Assembly (NCBI GenBank): GCA_002049455.2
Contig: KV918778.1
Coordinates: 372,001 to 436,000, forward strand
DNA from: Porphyra umbilicalis
Lineage: Eukaryota; Rhodophyta; Bangiophyceae; Bangiales; Bangiaceae
Length of the DNA stretch: 64,000 bases
Direction of reading: 5' to 3'
Shown: one piece after another, positions 11,401 through 20,602 of the stretch
Layout of the letters: the number at the start of each line of letters is the position of its first letter
Position numbering within the stretch: the first letter of the stretch is position 1
The notes under the pieces: generated by a model
Database searches by the model: none
What the model was told of the DNA's origin: nothing
Seen by the model: only the letters and a program-made list of their open reading frames with translations
Position numbers and translations under genes: made by a program

Positions 11401-13005
11401 ATGTGCGCCAGGATCCGGGGTGGATGGGAGCCCTCCTGTCTCGTCACAGCCAGCCGCACAGCTGTGCTTTGGAATGGACAAGGGGGGAGGCAGAGCACTG
11501 TCAAGGTCTATCATGGTATTGCAAACCAGCCCCGCCCATCCAGTGTTGGGAACTCCATCGCTTTGGGTGTTTTTCCGTGCAAGACGGATGACCACGCGGC
11601 TCTGAGATCCATATGTGCCGTATGGTTTGCAGACTTGGAGGAGTTGCGGGCCAATGGCCTCAACGTACGTGGCGAGCGTCGGCGAGTGCGCGTCATCATG
11701 ACCGGTGACTACCTGTGGATGTCGACAATGAGTGGGCACGACGGGCCTTCCTGTCAACGGCCCTATCTCTGGTGCACTGCGCTGGCGTGGCGGACCTCCC
11801 AGAACGGGGCCGAGGTGGAAAAGTCTGGCTGCAAGCAAGACGGTAGCCGATGCTCCGGTCGGCCACGCACGGCGCGCCACGCGACGCGGATGACAGAAAT
11901 CTACCGCGACGGAGACAACAAATCCCGGCCGACACCCCTGCTTCCCCATCGGCATCTATCCATCGTGCGGTCACCTCTCATGGTGTTTTCTCCCGCTGAC
12001 ATTGCACCAATGGTGCTCCACATCACTCTGGGGATTACAGCTCGCCTGCTGAGTCTGGCAGTGGTGCCGTTTGTGGCCGAGATGGGGGAGGACGGAGCTG
12101 GAGATTTTTGCGCCGCTCTGAGCTCTCTCCTTCGAGAGGAGGCGGGGGTGGCGCCGGCACCCTATTTTGGGGGGGTGTTTGAGGGTGCCGAGTGCCACCG
12201 TATCACCCGAAAGCTGACGCGTGTGTGTGACCTGCTGGCGTCCGGCGCGCCCGGGCCCCGCGCGGATGCGTTTCGTCGCTCCTGTGCCCTGTGGGCTGAG
12301 ATTGTGCCAACACCCAACCGAGCGGCTTTCATCCCCGCCCCAGAAGTCGACTCATTTGAGCGCGCCACGGCGGCATTTGTCGACGGCATGGCTGGTCCAT
12401 TCCCCTGGCTACGTATCTCCCCCAAGCTTCATGCCTTGTGCTGCCACGCCCCCCAATTTCCCCGCCGCTTCGGGAGCCTTGGGAGGTACAGCGAGCAGGC
12501 GCTCGAGGCGCTCCACGGCCAATTTATTCGTGATGCCGAGCGGTGCACGGCACCCACTTTCCTGGGCAGCTGTCGCGCGTACATGCAGCTGTCAGCCCTC
12601 GGGCGGGCCCCAGGCGCCGACACCCACAACAACGGCCCACGTCGCAAGCCAGCAGCAGCTGGGGCACGCGTCGCCAAGAGGATGGATGACCGGCGCACTA
12701 GGCCCAATAAGCTGGCAGCTGGATTGGTTGTGTCCACTGACGCCTGTCGGGAGAAGCAGGCGGCTGATATGGCCGCTTGGGCGGAGGGGCTGGCCAAGCG
12801 AGCCACGACAACCATCGAAGATTACAATCGACGGCTGCAGAGGCGGCGGTCAAAGCAGGCGGCACCAATGGACGGCCACGCTGCCGAGGGGGGCGCGCAG
12901 GCCGGCGCTGTCGTAGGGGGAAGTGGAGATGTTGAGGGAAGGGGGCCGGATGGCCTGCTGGAGGAGGCGGACATGGTTTTTTTTTATGGGCCTGTTGGGA
13001 TGTAG
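11401..13005 (+). CDS. Unclassified transposon-type protein (GD...C-x2-C, LHITLG, PKLH...EQ..E motifs)
   Basis: The ATG at 11401 opens 534 codons. The first fifty or so residues look uninformative and the true start may differ. Blocks resemble a widespread family of eukaryotic transposon proteins that I cannot place in a named superfamily: MTGDYLWMSTMSGHDGP followed by a WC pair, then VLHITLGITARLL, then ISPKLHALCCHAPQFP and SEQALEALHGQF. The C-terminal 120 residues are basic and low in complexity, with a short coiled-coil-like stretch (EDYNRRLQRRR). No terminal repeats could be tied to it. It lies alone between the 71-bp palindrome and a hAT-like end at 13386. The transposon-type call is moderately sure; the superfamily is open. 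Confidence 0.5.
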   Translation: MCARIRGGWEPSCLVTASRTAVLWNGQGGRQSTVKVYHGIANQPRPSSVGNSIALGVFPCKTDDHAALRSICAVWFADLEELRANGLNVRGERRRVRVIMTGDYLWMSTMSGHDGPSCQRPYLWCTALAWRTSQNGAEVEKSGCKQDGSRCSGRPRTARHATRMTEIYRDGDNKSRPTPLLPHRHLSIVRSPLMVFSPADIAPMVLHITLGITARLLSLAVVPFVAEMGEDGAGDFCAALSSLLREEAGVAPAPYFGGVFEGAECHRITRKLTRVCDLLASGAPGPRADAFRRSCALWAEIVPTPNRAAFIPAPEVDSFERATAAFVDGMAGPFPWLRISPKLHALCCHAPQFPRRFGSLGRYSEQALEALHGQFIRDAERCTAPTFLGSCRAYMQLSALGRAPGADTHNNGPRRKPAAAGARVAKRMDDRRTRPNKLAAGLVVSTDACREKQAADMAAWAEGLAKRATTTIEDYNRRLQRRRSKQAAPMDGHAAEGGAQAGAVVGGSGDVEGRGPDGLLEEADMVFFYGPVGM

Positions 13006-13385
13006 CTTCCCGGGACGGGAGTAGATGACGGACAATACTTTTCCACGTCGCTCGCTCTGTCCAGCCAAGGCACTTCGTGACACATTGGCTCTCATCCGCG
13101 TGAAGACAAATCGGGATGAGGCTCAAGAAGTGAGCCGGACCTAGAGCACATTCGTCCGGACTGGGTCTACACTGTGAAAAACTGCGTGGCGCCCGCGTCC
13201 CTGGCAACCGTCGTCTACACCCCAGAATCAGGCCTGCCGCGATGACACGTTCTCCGCAGAGGAAAAAGTGACAGATCACGCAGGACACGTCCTCAGAAAC
13301 GATAGACAACGATGCATTTACTTTCTGTGGCCAATCAGGACGCGAGAAAGCCATAAGACCGCTATCGGCCGTCTTAACTAGGGGT
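13006..13385. other. No gene recognised
   Basis: Follows the stop of the transposon-type ORF. No terminal repeat matching its 5' side was found. Confidence 0.35.
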
Positions 13386-14491
13386 TAGGGGTGTCCAACT
13401 CGTTGATTGAAATCGGTTCAAATCGGTTGATTGGCCCGAAAATGGCGATCGATTTAAAACCGGTACCGTGAGACGAAAACCGGCAGTTCCGATTTTGTAT
13501 TTAAATGCATGTAAATCCGAAAGGATCCTTCAATTGTGCATGTGCAATGGATCAGCTCCAACATCTATAGCCGTTTTTCCTCAAACAGTTCAAACGACTG
13601 GCGGTCTCAAACTCACCAGACCAAACGTCTGGCAGTCTGGACTCGTCGCCTGCTGTCGTTCTGGCCGCTTCCCCGCGCTGACGTCGCGCCAGTCCTCTCG
13701 GGAGTGATCCACTCCACGAGCCCCGCCGGCCATGGTCACCCCACCTCTCACTACCACCGCCCACGCGGACACCACCTCACCCCCTGATCCTCCGTCGACC
13801 TCAGGGGTTGCTCCCTTGTCTCCGGTATGCCCCCCGCTGCCAGCACGTGCCGGTACTGCCCCACCGGTCTCTGATGGGGCAGCTGTCGAGACCAGCGACA
13901 CTCGCTCCTAACGACCTTCGCCACGTACGGCATGCACTCAAACATCTTGTACAGACCTGGCGAGAGGGCACATTGAGGAGGGAGTGAAGGAAGAGCAGGA
14001 ACAAGACCAGAAGAAGACAGGTACATGTCGAGTGCAGGCGGGCGCATCATATTAGAAAAACGAACAGATAATGAACGCAATGCACGCTGCCATACCCTGA
14101 TACCCGGCTCCCGTAGACAGACAGGCACCCAACAGAAGAAAAGGAGCCGGACAGCCAAAGCCGAGTCCCGCAAGTAACATCCTCCCATAGAGCGTACCAG
14201 AACTGCGGTGCGGTGCTCAAGCAATGCGAAAAGGAAACCAGGCGCTCGGTGGCCACGATCGTTGCCGTAAGCAATCAACCCGACGGCACTTCGACGACAA
14301 GGGCATGGATGATGGCGAAGAAAACTAAGTGGTGCTGCATGTATCTCCGCAGGGAGGTGACCGACGCGGTATTGTCGCTCGAAAGACGCGGGGAATCGTC
14401 GGGGAGGAACGTCGGAGAGGGAGGGGATGGGGAAGGGAGAGAGAAAGGAGGTCGGGTACGGGGAGAGTGCATGGCGCTTGAGCAGATGTGA

Positions 14492-15043
14492 GAGCGTCTC
14501 CACCAATGGCTCCAACCGTCCAAAGAGCCAAACGTGGCACCGTTTGGCCGTTTGGACGGTTGGAGCACTGGTGGCTGGGATCCGCTCCAAAACTAGGGTG
14601 TGACGGGGCTGTGACGGCCCAAAAATAGACCGGTTCACATTTTCTAATCCCTTAGTGCATCTCGTGGTGGCCTCGCGGGATCGCCCTTCGTTTGGAGCTT
14701 GAACGGCAGCGCCACTCCAAACAGGCCTGTTTGGAGACGCCCCGAGTCGTTTGGCCAACCCCTGGTTCCCTGTTCGAACCACGAAAGCCAATGGAAAGCG
14801 TGACCCGTGGCTTGCAGACAGTCGCGAGACGATCTGGCAGTCATGGAGATTCTCTGTAGTGCATCTGTGGGAATACTGGCGTGCCACAAAAGAGGCCCAC
14901 CGCCAGAGACGTCGAGACGAGCCCAAGTTTGAGACGTGATCTGCTTAGTTTTGGCTCTACGTTTGGAGAGCCAGTGACAGCACCACACGTTGTGCACACG
15001 TGGCCGTTGGGTTGGACGGTTGGCTCCATTGGTGGAGATGCTC
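14492..15043. mobile_element. Harbinger-like MITE with TGA target duplication
   Basis: The left end GAGCGTCTCCACCAATGG and the right end (reverse complement GAGCATCTCCACCAATGG) form terminal inverted repeats of about 31 bp with three mismatches. TGA flanks both sides (14489-14491 and 15044-15046), fitting the 3-bp TNA target of PIF/Harbinger. Inside the left end a second inverted pair (ccaaccgtccaaa ... tttggacggttgg) can form a hairpin. The 552 bp carry no recognisable protein. Confidence 0.75.
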
Positions 15044-15487
15044 TGAGTGCGGGCCTTTCCGGGGCCTCGAACAGACCCGAGAGCGCAGGTCAACCCCACA
15101 GTTGCCTCTCGACACCGCAGGAGCACCCTCACGCCTAGTCAACAGGCAGTGTTCCTGCTCTTCTGGGTTTTGAAGCGATTTGCGGGCCTTGGTTGGCTGC
15201 TCCGTCCAAATGTGACAGCTCCTTGGTCACAAATGAGAGTGTCAGATCGGGCATATGTAGTTTCAACCGTAGTACCACGTGGAGAACAGCACCCCCTCTC
15301 ACCGACCCTGTCGGGCAGTACAGCGTGATCGTTTCGAGAGGCTCTCGTGAAAACCTTGTCGCAGAGAAGCGGTGTTTGAACGGCCCCGCTACTCCGTCGA
15401 AAGCGACGCACATCAATGCAGAACGACAGAAACGGCAACAACTCCGACACTGTTCACGCTGTGGCAGCATTCTTTGACTTAATCTGC

Positions 15488-16380
15488 TGCAATGTGCGGT
15501 GTATCGCATAAACCGGCACCGCCAGAGCACGTGCATTTCCCACAAAAAAGATGGCAAGCAGACATACGTGTCATTGTACACGGGGCTGTCAGAGGGTCGC
15601 AAGTGCTCCGATGTTCATTCTGACAACAGATTCTCGATCACAGCATCCGAGTTACCCTATATATTATAGGAGGAGCCTCTGGTTGTGCCTTGTGGCGTCC
15701 ACAGACCCCCCCGACCGATTCGGTACAAGGGCATGCCGGGCCGAGTCAAGCGATCTGGTGTGAAAACGGGCATAACTCCGGCTGTGTGTATGCATTTGGA
15801 CTGTTCTTTGTTTCATTCTGCTCCGCTGTATAATTTGCTGCATAATCCAGCACCGCCAGAGCACGTGCATTTCCCACAAAAAAGATGGCAAGCAGACATA
15901 CGTGTCATTGTACACGGGGCTGTCAGAGGGTCGCAAGTGCTCCGATGTTCATTCTGACAACAGATTCTCGATCACAGCATCCGAGTTACCCTATATATTT
16001 TAGGGGGAGCCTCTGGTTGTGCCTTATGGCGTCCACAGACCCCCACGACCGATTTGGTACCAGGGCATGACGGGCTGAGTCAAGCGATCTGGTGGGAAAA
16101 CGGGCATAACTCCGGCTGTGTGTATGCATTTTGACTGTTCTTTGTCTCATTCTGCTCCGCTGTATAATGTGCTGCATAATCCAGCACCGCCAGAGCACGT
16201 GCATTTCCCACAAAAAAAGATAGCAACCAGATATACGAGTCCATGTACACGGGGTTGTCAGAGGGTCGCACGTGCTACGATGCTCGTTCTGACGACGGAT
16301 TCTGACTCAGAGTACCCGAGTCACCATAGCCATAATAGGGGGAGGTGGTGGTTGGGTCGTTTGGCGACCACGGGTTCCCT
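15488..16380 (+). repeat. Three tandem copies of a ~334-bp unit
   Basis: The landmark tgtacacgggg occurs at 15575, 15909 and 16244, spaced by 334 and 335 bp. Each unit carries a block ending in tttcccacaaaaaa, a CTATATATT-like AT patch and the word gaccgattcggtac or a variant. Units 1 and 2 are most alike; unit 3 is more diverged and incomplete. No protein is evident. It reads as a short satellite or the tandemly repeated interior of an element. Confidence 0.85.
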
Positions 16381-17025
16381 GAACCCTATTGCTTTTCTCA
16401 AAAACACACGGCTCTGCTCTCCATCATGTATGCGGCCCACTGTTGCGCGTCATGTGCACCCCCACGGTACTCGCCTCCTTCTTAGAGACCCCCGCCGCCC
16501 ACTTATTTCTCTTCTTCTCCGCCTTGACGGCCTCAGCCCCGCACTCGGGCACCTGCGGCTTGTTTTCTCGTCGCACGTTCTTTCGCTCTTCGTCGTCATC
16601 TGCCATATTGCGCCCCACCTCAAAAGGACGGCGACCAGGCAGCGTCGACAGGGAAAAGCAGGTATAAAATCGCCTGCAAGACGAGGCGCGGGCAAGACGT
16701 GATCCGCCCCGGATCACGTCGGACCGCTGCTGATCCGGTGACGCCGGCGACCCCGCTCAGAGCGGCCATCAGCCGGGGTCCGTAATGGGGTCGCGACCCA
16801 ATTTTGTATCGACCACTAGAATCTCAGCACGTTGCAGCGCAGCTTTCAATGATGGAGTGTAATGCCCAGACCCAGAAGAGCAGCCTTGACTGGGCGTGCC
16901 CTGTGGACACGTGAGTGCAGGCGTGCGGGCGGGGGCATCGTGAACGAAATCGGTTGAAAACCGATGATTGCTGGCTAAAAATCGAATCGATCGGTTCCGC
17001 TCGGCCATCCGATTGGACACCCCTA

Positions 17026-17421
17026 CAGTACTGAGGGTGCAACAGACGGGCACCTGGCTTCATTGCTGGGACGACACGCGGAGAATTTCTGATAACTTCC
17101 AACTTGACCGTCGACTATCTACTGGAAACACAGTCGGTGCTCCTCGTTTTTCCACACAGCCAGGCGTATTCTTCATTTCCACGAGTGGAAGCTGGTCCCT
17201 TCTGTTTTGTTTGCCGGCACGGTCGCGCTTCGCCTCCTTTCCCACGGGGCGGCCTCCCCGGGCCCTACTGTCGGCATCGGTCTAGCCATGGACCGTCTTC
17301 CAGCGAGCTTGAAGGACGACGCGTGCGGCTCCGTAGCCTGAGTTCGTCTGTGTGGTTCTACTCTCCCGTGTGGGCGACGTCGCTGTCGTTGGCTGCAGAC
17401 GGACCGGCTAGTGGTTGGCGC
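17026..17421 (+). promoter_or_regulatory. Upstream region of the acyl-CoA dehydrogenase gene
   Basis: About 400 bp between the hAT-like end at 17025 and the first in-frame ATG at 17422. The frame is open upstream of the ATG from about 17104 but has no earlier ATG. I see no clear TATA box. If the hAT-like end is real, the promoter lies within or beside transposon-derived DNA. Confidence 0.3.
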
Positions 17422-18930
17422 ATGGCCACGGCGACGCAGTCTGCCGCTTTGTCGGCTGCGCGTGGCAGTCGCCGTCTCAATGTTGGCCACCATGGGGCAG
17501 TCCTGCCTTTTTGCTGGGGTCCCCGGTCGGTCGCGGCTGGGTTGCTGGCCACGTCGGCGGGCTGTGACCGCCGCGCTCTGCGCATCCTAACTGGTGGCGC
17601 CGGAGCAGGTGCTGGCTATCAAAGAGCCCCACGTCCTGGGCTCTCCATCGACTCGGTTGGGTTCGTGGATGTCGCAAGTTCCTCGTCATCGACGGTTGCT
17701 GCTGCTGCCACCTCCCGCCGGTACCTATCATCGACGGACGGGCCCAGTTCTGCCCCCCTCAAGAAGGTCGTCCCCGGCCCCGCCACGGCCTTGACTGAAG
17801 AAGAGGCGCTACTGCAGGACATGGTGGCCAAGTTTGCGGCCCGCCACGTGGCCCCCCTTGTGGCGTCCATGGACGTTAATGCCGAGCTGGACCCCAGTCT
17901 CCTAGCGCAACTGTTTGAGGCGGGCTTGATGGGTGTGGAGGTACCTGCCGTTCACGGTGGCGGCGGCATGTCCTTCTCATCATCAATCATTGTCATTGAG
18001 GAGCTGGCGAAGGTCGACGCCGCCGTCTCGGCCGTCGTCGACATCCACAACACACTCCTGTGCAACGCGGTGCGGCGGCACGGCAGTGAAGCGCAGCAGG
18101 CCGAGTGGCTGCCGCGGCTTGCCACCAGCTCCCTCGGTGCATTTTGCCTGAGTGAGGCGGGCTCTGGCTCGGACGCGTTTGCGCTCAAGACGACGGCTGT
18201 GCGCGGCGGGGACGGTTGGGTGCTCAACGGGACCAAGGCGTGGATTAGCAACGCAAGAGAGGCCGATATTTTCCTCGTGTTTGCCAATGCCGACCCCGCC
18301 GCCGGCCACCGAGGTATCACCGCCTTCCTCGTCGACCGCACCGCCGCGGGCGACGGCCTGGTCGTTGGCAAGAAAGAGGATAAGCTCGGGATCCGCGCCA
18401 GCTCCTGCTGTGAGCTTTCCCTCGACGGCCTGCTGGTGCCCGACGCCAACGTGCTCGGTCCGGTCGGCGAGGGCTACAAGATTGCCATTGGGGGGCTCAA
18501 CGAGGGCCGCGTCGGCATTGGTGCGCAGCTGGTCGGCCTCGCGCAGGGTGCGCTGGACGTGACGCTCCCCTACACGGCGCAGCGGCAGCAGTTTGGGCGC
18601 CCCGTGGCGGACAACCAGGGCATGCAGTTTCAATTTGCGCAGGCGGCCACGGAGCTGGCCGCCGCCCGCGCGCTGGTGTACAACGCTGCGCGGTTGGTCG
18701 ACGCTGGCCTGCCCGTTGTCGCCGACGCGGCGTACGCCAAGCTGTACGCGTCGCAGGTGGCGGACCGGGTCGCGGCATCGTGCATCAACTGGGCCGGGGG
18801 GGTTGGGTACATGCGAGACTTTCCGGCGGAGAAGTTTTTCCGCGACGCCAAGATTGGACAGATCTACGAGGGCACCACCAACATGCATCTGGCGACCATC
18901 GCCAAGCTGTTAGCTGCCAAATATAAGTAG
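17422..18930 (+). CDS. ACADSB: Short/branched-chain acyl-CoA dehydrogenase, mitochondrial
   Basis: This single-exon gene encodes 502 aa from the first ATG. It should oxidise 2-methyl-branched or short acyl-CoAs with FAD, passing electrons to ETF, in isoleucine/valine breakdown. The first ~110 residues are rich in Ala, Arg and Ser and end RRYLSSTDG, like a mitochondrial transit peptide. The mature part shows all the family blocks: CLSEAGSGSDAFA near residue 240 (signature 1), QQFGRPVADNQGMQF near 389 (signature 2), then CINWAGGVGYMRDFPAEKFFRD and IYEGTTN. The Glu of that last block (residue 483, codon 18868-18870) is at the catalytic base position of short- and medium-chain members. The GGVGYMRDFPAEK and NMHLATIAKLL spacing favours the ACADSB subgroup over butyryl-CoA dehydrogenase. 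The gene converges with the protease homologue on the other strand. Confidence 0.9.
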   Translation: MATATQSAALSAARGSRRLNVGHHGAVLPFCWGPRSVAAGLLATSAGCDRRALRILTGGAGAGAGYQRAPRPGLSIDSVGFVDVASSSSSTVAAAATSRRYLSSTDGPSSAPLKKVVPGPATALTEEEALLQDMVAKFAARHVAPLVASMDVNAELDPSLLAQLFEAGLMGVEVPAVHGGGGMSFSSSIIVIEELAKVDAAVSAVVDIHNTLLCNAVRRHGSEAQQAEWLPRLATSSLGAFCLSEAGSGSDAFALKTTAVRGGDGWVLNGTKAWISNAREADIFLVFANADPAAGHRGITAFLVDRTAAGDGLVVGKKEDKLGIRASSCCELSLDGLLVPDANVLGPVGEGYKIAIGGLNEGRVGIGAQLVGLAQGALDVTLPYTAQRQQFGRPVADNQGMQFQFAQAATELAAARALVYNAARLVDAGLPVVADAAYAKLYASQVADRVAASCINWAGGVGYMRDFPAEKFFRDAKIGQIYEGTTNMHLATIAKLLAAKYK

Positions 18931-19403
18931 CAAGCGGGTTGCGGGGGATAGAGTCAACGCGTGCCTCTCTGTTTTCTTTTTTGTTTCTCGGTTGGCCGGG
19001 CAGCCAGCATTGCCTATCGTGGACGTTGCTCGTTGATGTTTGTGTGTCCTCATTCTGGCGCCTGATTGTCGTCGGCTCGGCAGCCGTCAGCTACAGCCAT
19101 TTCGCGAGCTCCGCTCCCCAAGCCCACGGCTTGCGCGCAGGCCATGAAGGCGAACGGCAATGCAACTGGAACGCAGAGCATACCCCATCTCGTGACGCGT
19201 CCAATAATTTCGGTGGTTGCGCCGTACCGCGCCGATATGGCGGCCATCATGACGAGCTAGATTACAACGACGAGCGCAATGACAAGGACAGCGAGGAAAC
19301 GCATACATTTCATGTGACCTGACTACAAAAAAAGCCGTGGCGGCGTGCGCTGCACGCGCCCATGAAAGCGGCTGGACCGTCCGCGGCCGCCCCCCCCCGG
19401 TGC
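18931..19403. other. Convergent intergenic region
   Basis: Lies between the stop of the acyl-CoA dehydrogenase and the minus-strand protease homologue. It holds one small minus-strand frame (listed separately) and a minus-strand hydrophobic 18-codon frame at about 19262-19315 (MKCMRFLAVLVIALVVVI, then stop). No terminator or RNA gene is recognisable. Confidence 0.4.
19050..19250 (-). CDS. Hypothetical 66-aa protein with one hydrophobic segment
   Basis: The ATG at 19250 opens 66 codons. The sequence has one membrane-like stretch (WGMLCVPVALPFAFMACAQAVG) after a short basic start, which would suit a small single-span membrane subunit. It lies downstream of the protease homologue on the same strand, with about 150 bp between, and 120 bp from the end of the converging dehydrogenase gene. 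No family is recognised. It could be chance, or one exon of a gene that includes the hydrophobic frame just upstream. Confidence 0.25.
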   Translation of the reverse strand: MMAAISARYGATTEIIGRVTRWGMLCVPVALPFAFMACAQAVGLGSGAREMAVADGCRADDNQAPE

Positions 19404-20602
19404 CTACTTCATCGCCTGGCGGATCCAATCGGCGTAGAAAGACAGCTTGGTCCCGACATTGGGATACCCCTGAGGACACACCGCAGAGCGCGTCCCAATC
19501 CAGTACGAAGACACCGCGAAAAGGGTGTATTCCTTGACTTGGGTGCCGTTGACCCACTTGTCGTCCGCCCGGAACATGCCACCACCCACATCACGTTCGC
19601 AGAGCGCCCCGGACCAGTTGCTCTTGTAGTTGGTGCACACCTGCGCCGACTCGTGGATGGGCAACGCCGTACCGTCCGACAGGAGGACAGAGTCCATGAT
19701 CTCGCGGCACATCCGCCACGGGCGGAGCGGCTGGTAGCCGCGCTTGAGCTGCAGGCTCCCCGCGCCCTGCGCCGCATTGTCGGTCGCACTGTAACGGGAT
19801 ACAAGAGGCGCGGCACACAAAAGCGCAACATGAGAGGCCGACAATGCGGAACAAGCCACGGCGCACAGAGCGGATGGCAAGAGGATTGAGACGAACCGTT
19901 AGCAACCAAAGAGTACGCCGCAGAGCCCACGTGCCAGCCGACCAAAGAAGCAAGCGCCGGCACACACCGACACCGCACCACACCATTGCTCATACAGCTC
20001 CCCGCACGCCCAACCAACACACGCGCAACGCACCCAAAGCCAGACACGTAAAAGCCGTGGGGGCTCCCAAAGTCCGTGGTGATCTTGACGGGCACGACGC
20101 CCGCGGCGAGCATCTCCGACTCGGACTTAGGGTTGGCAAGCACGAGCACCGCCAAGTCGTTCACGTCGCCCGCCGGGTCGTACGCGGGGTGGTTCTTCAC
20201 CTCCTTGACGCGGTACCAGAGGCCGTCCCACAGCTTGGCGCCGCCGACGCGCACCACGTCGCCGACAACCACGCGGCAGCCGGCGCGCGTCAGCACGTGG
20301 GAGGCCGACACAAAGGAGCCGCCGCAATAAAAGCCGGCGCCGTCGGCCGTAAAGATCTTGGCGACAAACTGGGACCCTGTCTCGGGGTCCACGTCGGTGA
20401 CCGTCCGCCCGCCGACGATGCGGGTGCGACGGCCGGGCGACAGGGGCTTTGGGGGCGGCGTCGCCGCTAGCGGCGTGCTGCGGCTGCTGCTGTACACGGT
20501 TAGGGGGTCGGTGGCCACCGCGGCCGCCGCGGGGGCGGCGCCAACGGCAATGGCCGCGACGGCCGCAACGGCGGCAACCGCCAGGGTGCGCATCGAGGCC
20601 AT
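19404..20602 (-). CDS. Secreted chymotrypsin-fold serine protease homologue, probably inactive
   Basis: Two exons, 20602-20034 and 19788-19404, joined across a 245-nt intron (19789-20033, GTGCGT donor, TTACAG acceptor), give 317 aa. Splicing turns GFGC... into GFGATDNAAQGAGSLQL, matching the trypsin GWGAT block, which supports the junction. An alanine/valine-rich signal peptide (about residues 1-29) precedes a pro-segment. IVGG at 62-65 is the usual activation site after Arg61. Against chymotrypsin, Asp149 (NDLAVLVL) is kept, but the catalytic His is Gly108 (LTRAGC for LTAAHC) and the catalytic Ser is Val257 (RDVGGG for GDSGGP). The fold, disulphide cysteines and C-terminal helix (FYADWIRQAM) remain. 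It is thus likely a secreted non-catalytic homologue. The start is chosen because the signal peptide follows it directly. Confidence 0.8.

Larger units (their letters stand above)
13386..17025. mobile_element. Possible hAT-type element bounded by TAGGGGTGTCCAA ends
   Basis: TAGGGGTGTCCAA starts at 13386. Its reverse complement ends at 17025, and both ends continue with AATCGGTT/CGATCGATT-like words. This is typical of hAT tips. The eight bases outside (ctaggggt and cagtactg) do not match, so the two ends may belong to different insertions. No transposase is recognisable between them; the space holds a Harbinger-like MITE and a tandem repeat. A 97-codon minus-strand frame at 16424-16717 with a charged middle could be a remnant, but nothing supports it. 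Confidence 0.4.

Noticed and set aside
13751-14926. 391-codon minus-strand frame between the hAT-like end and the MITE
   Set aside because: It runs through the MITE's terminal repeat and shows no recognisable domain; probably chance.
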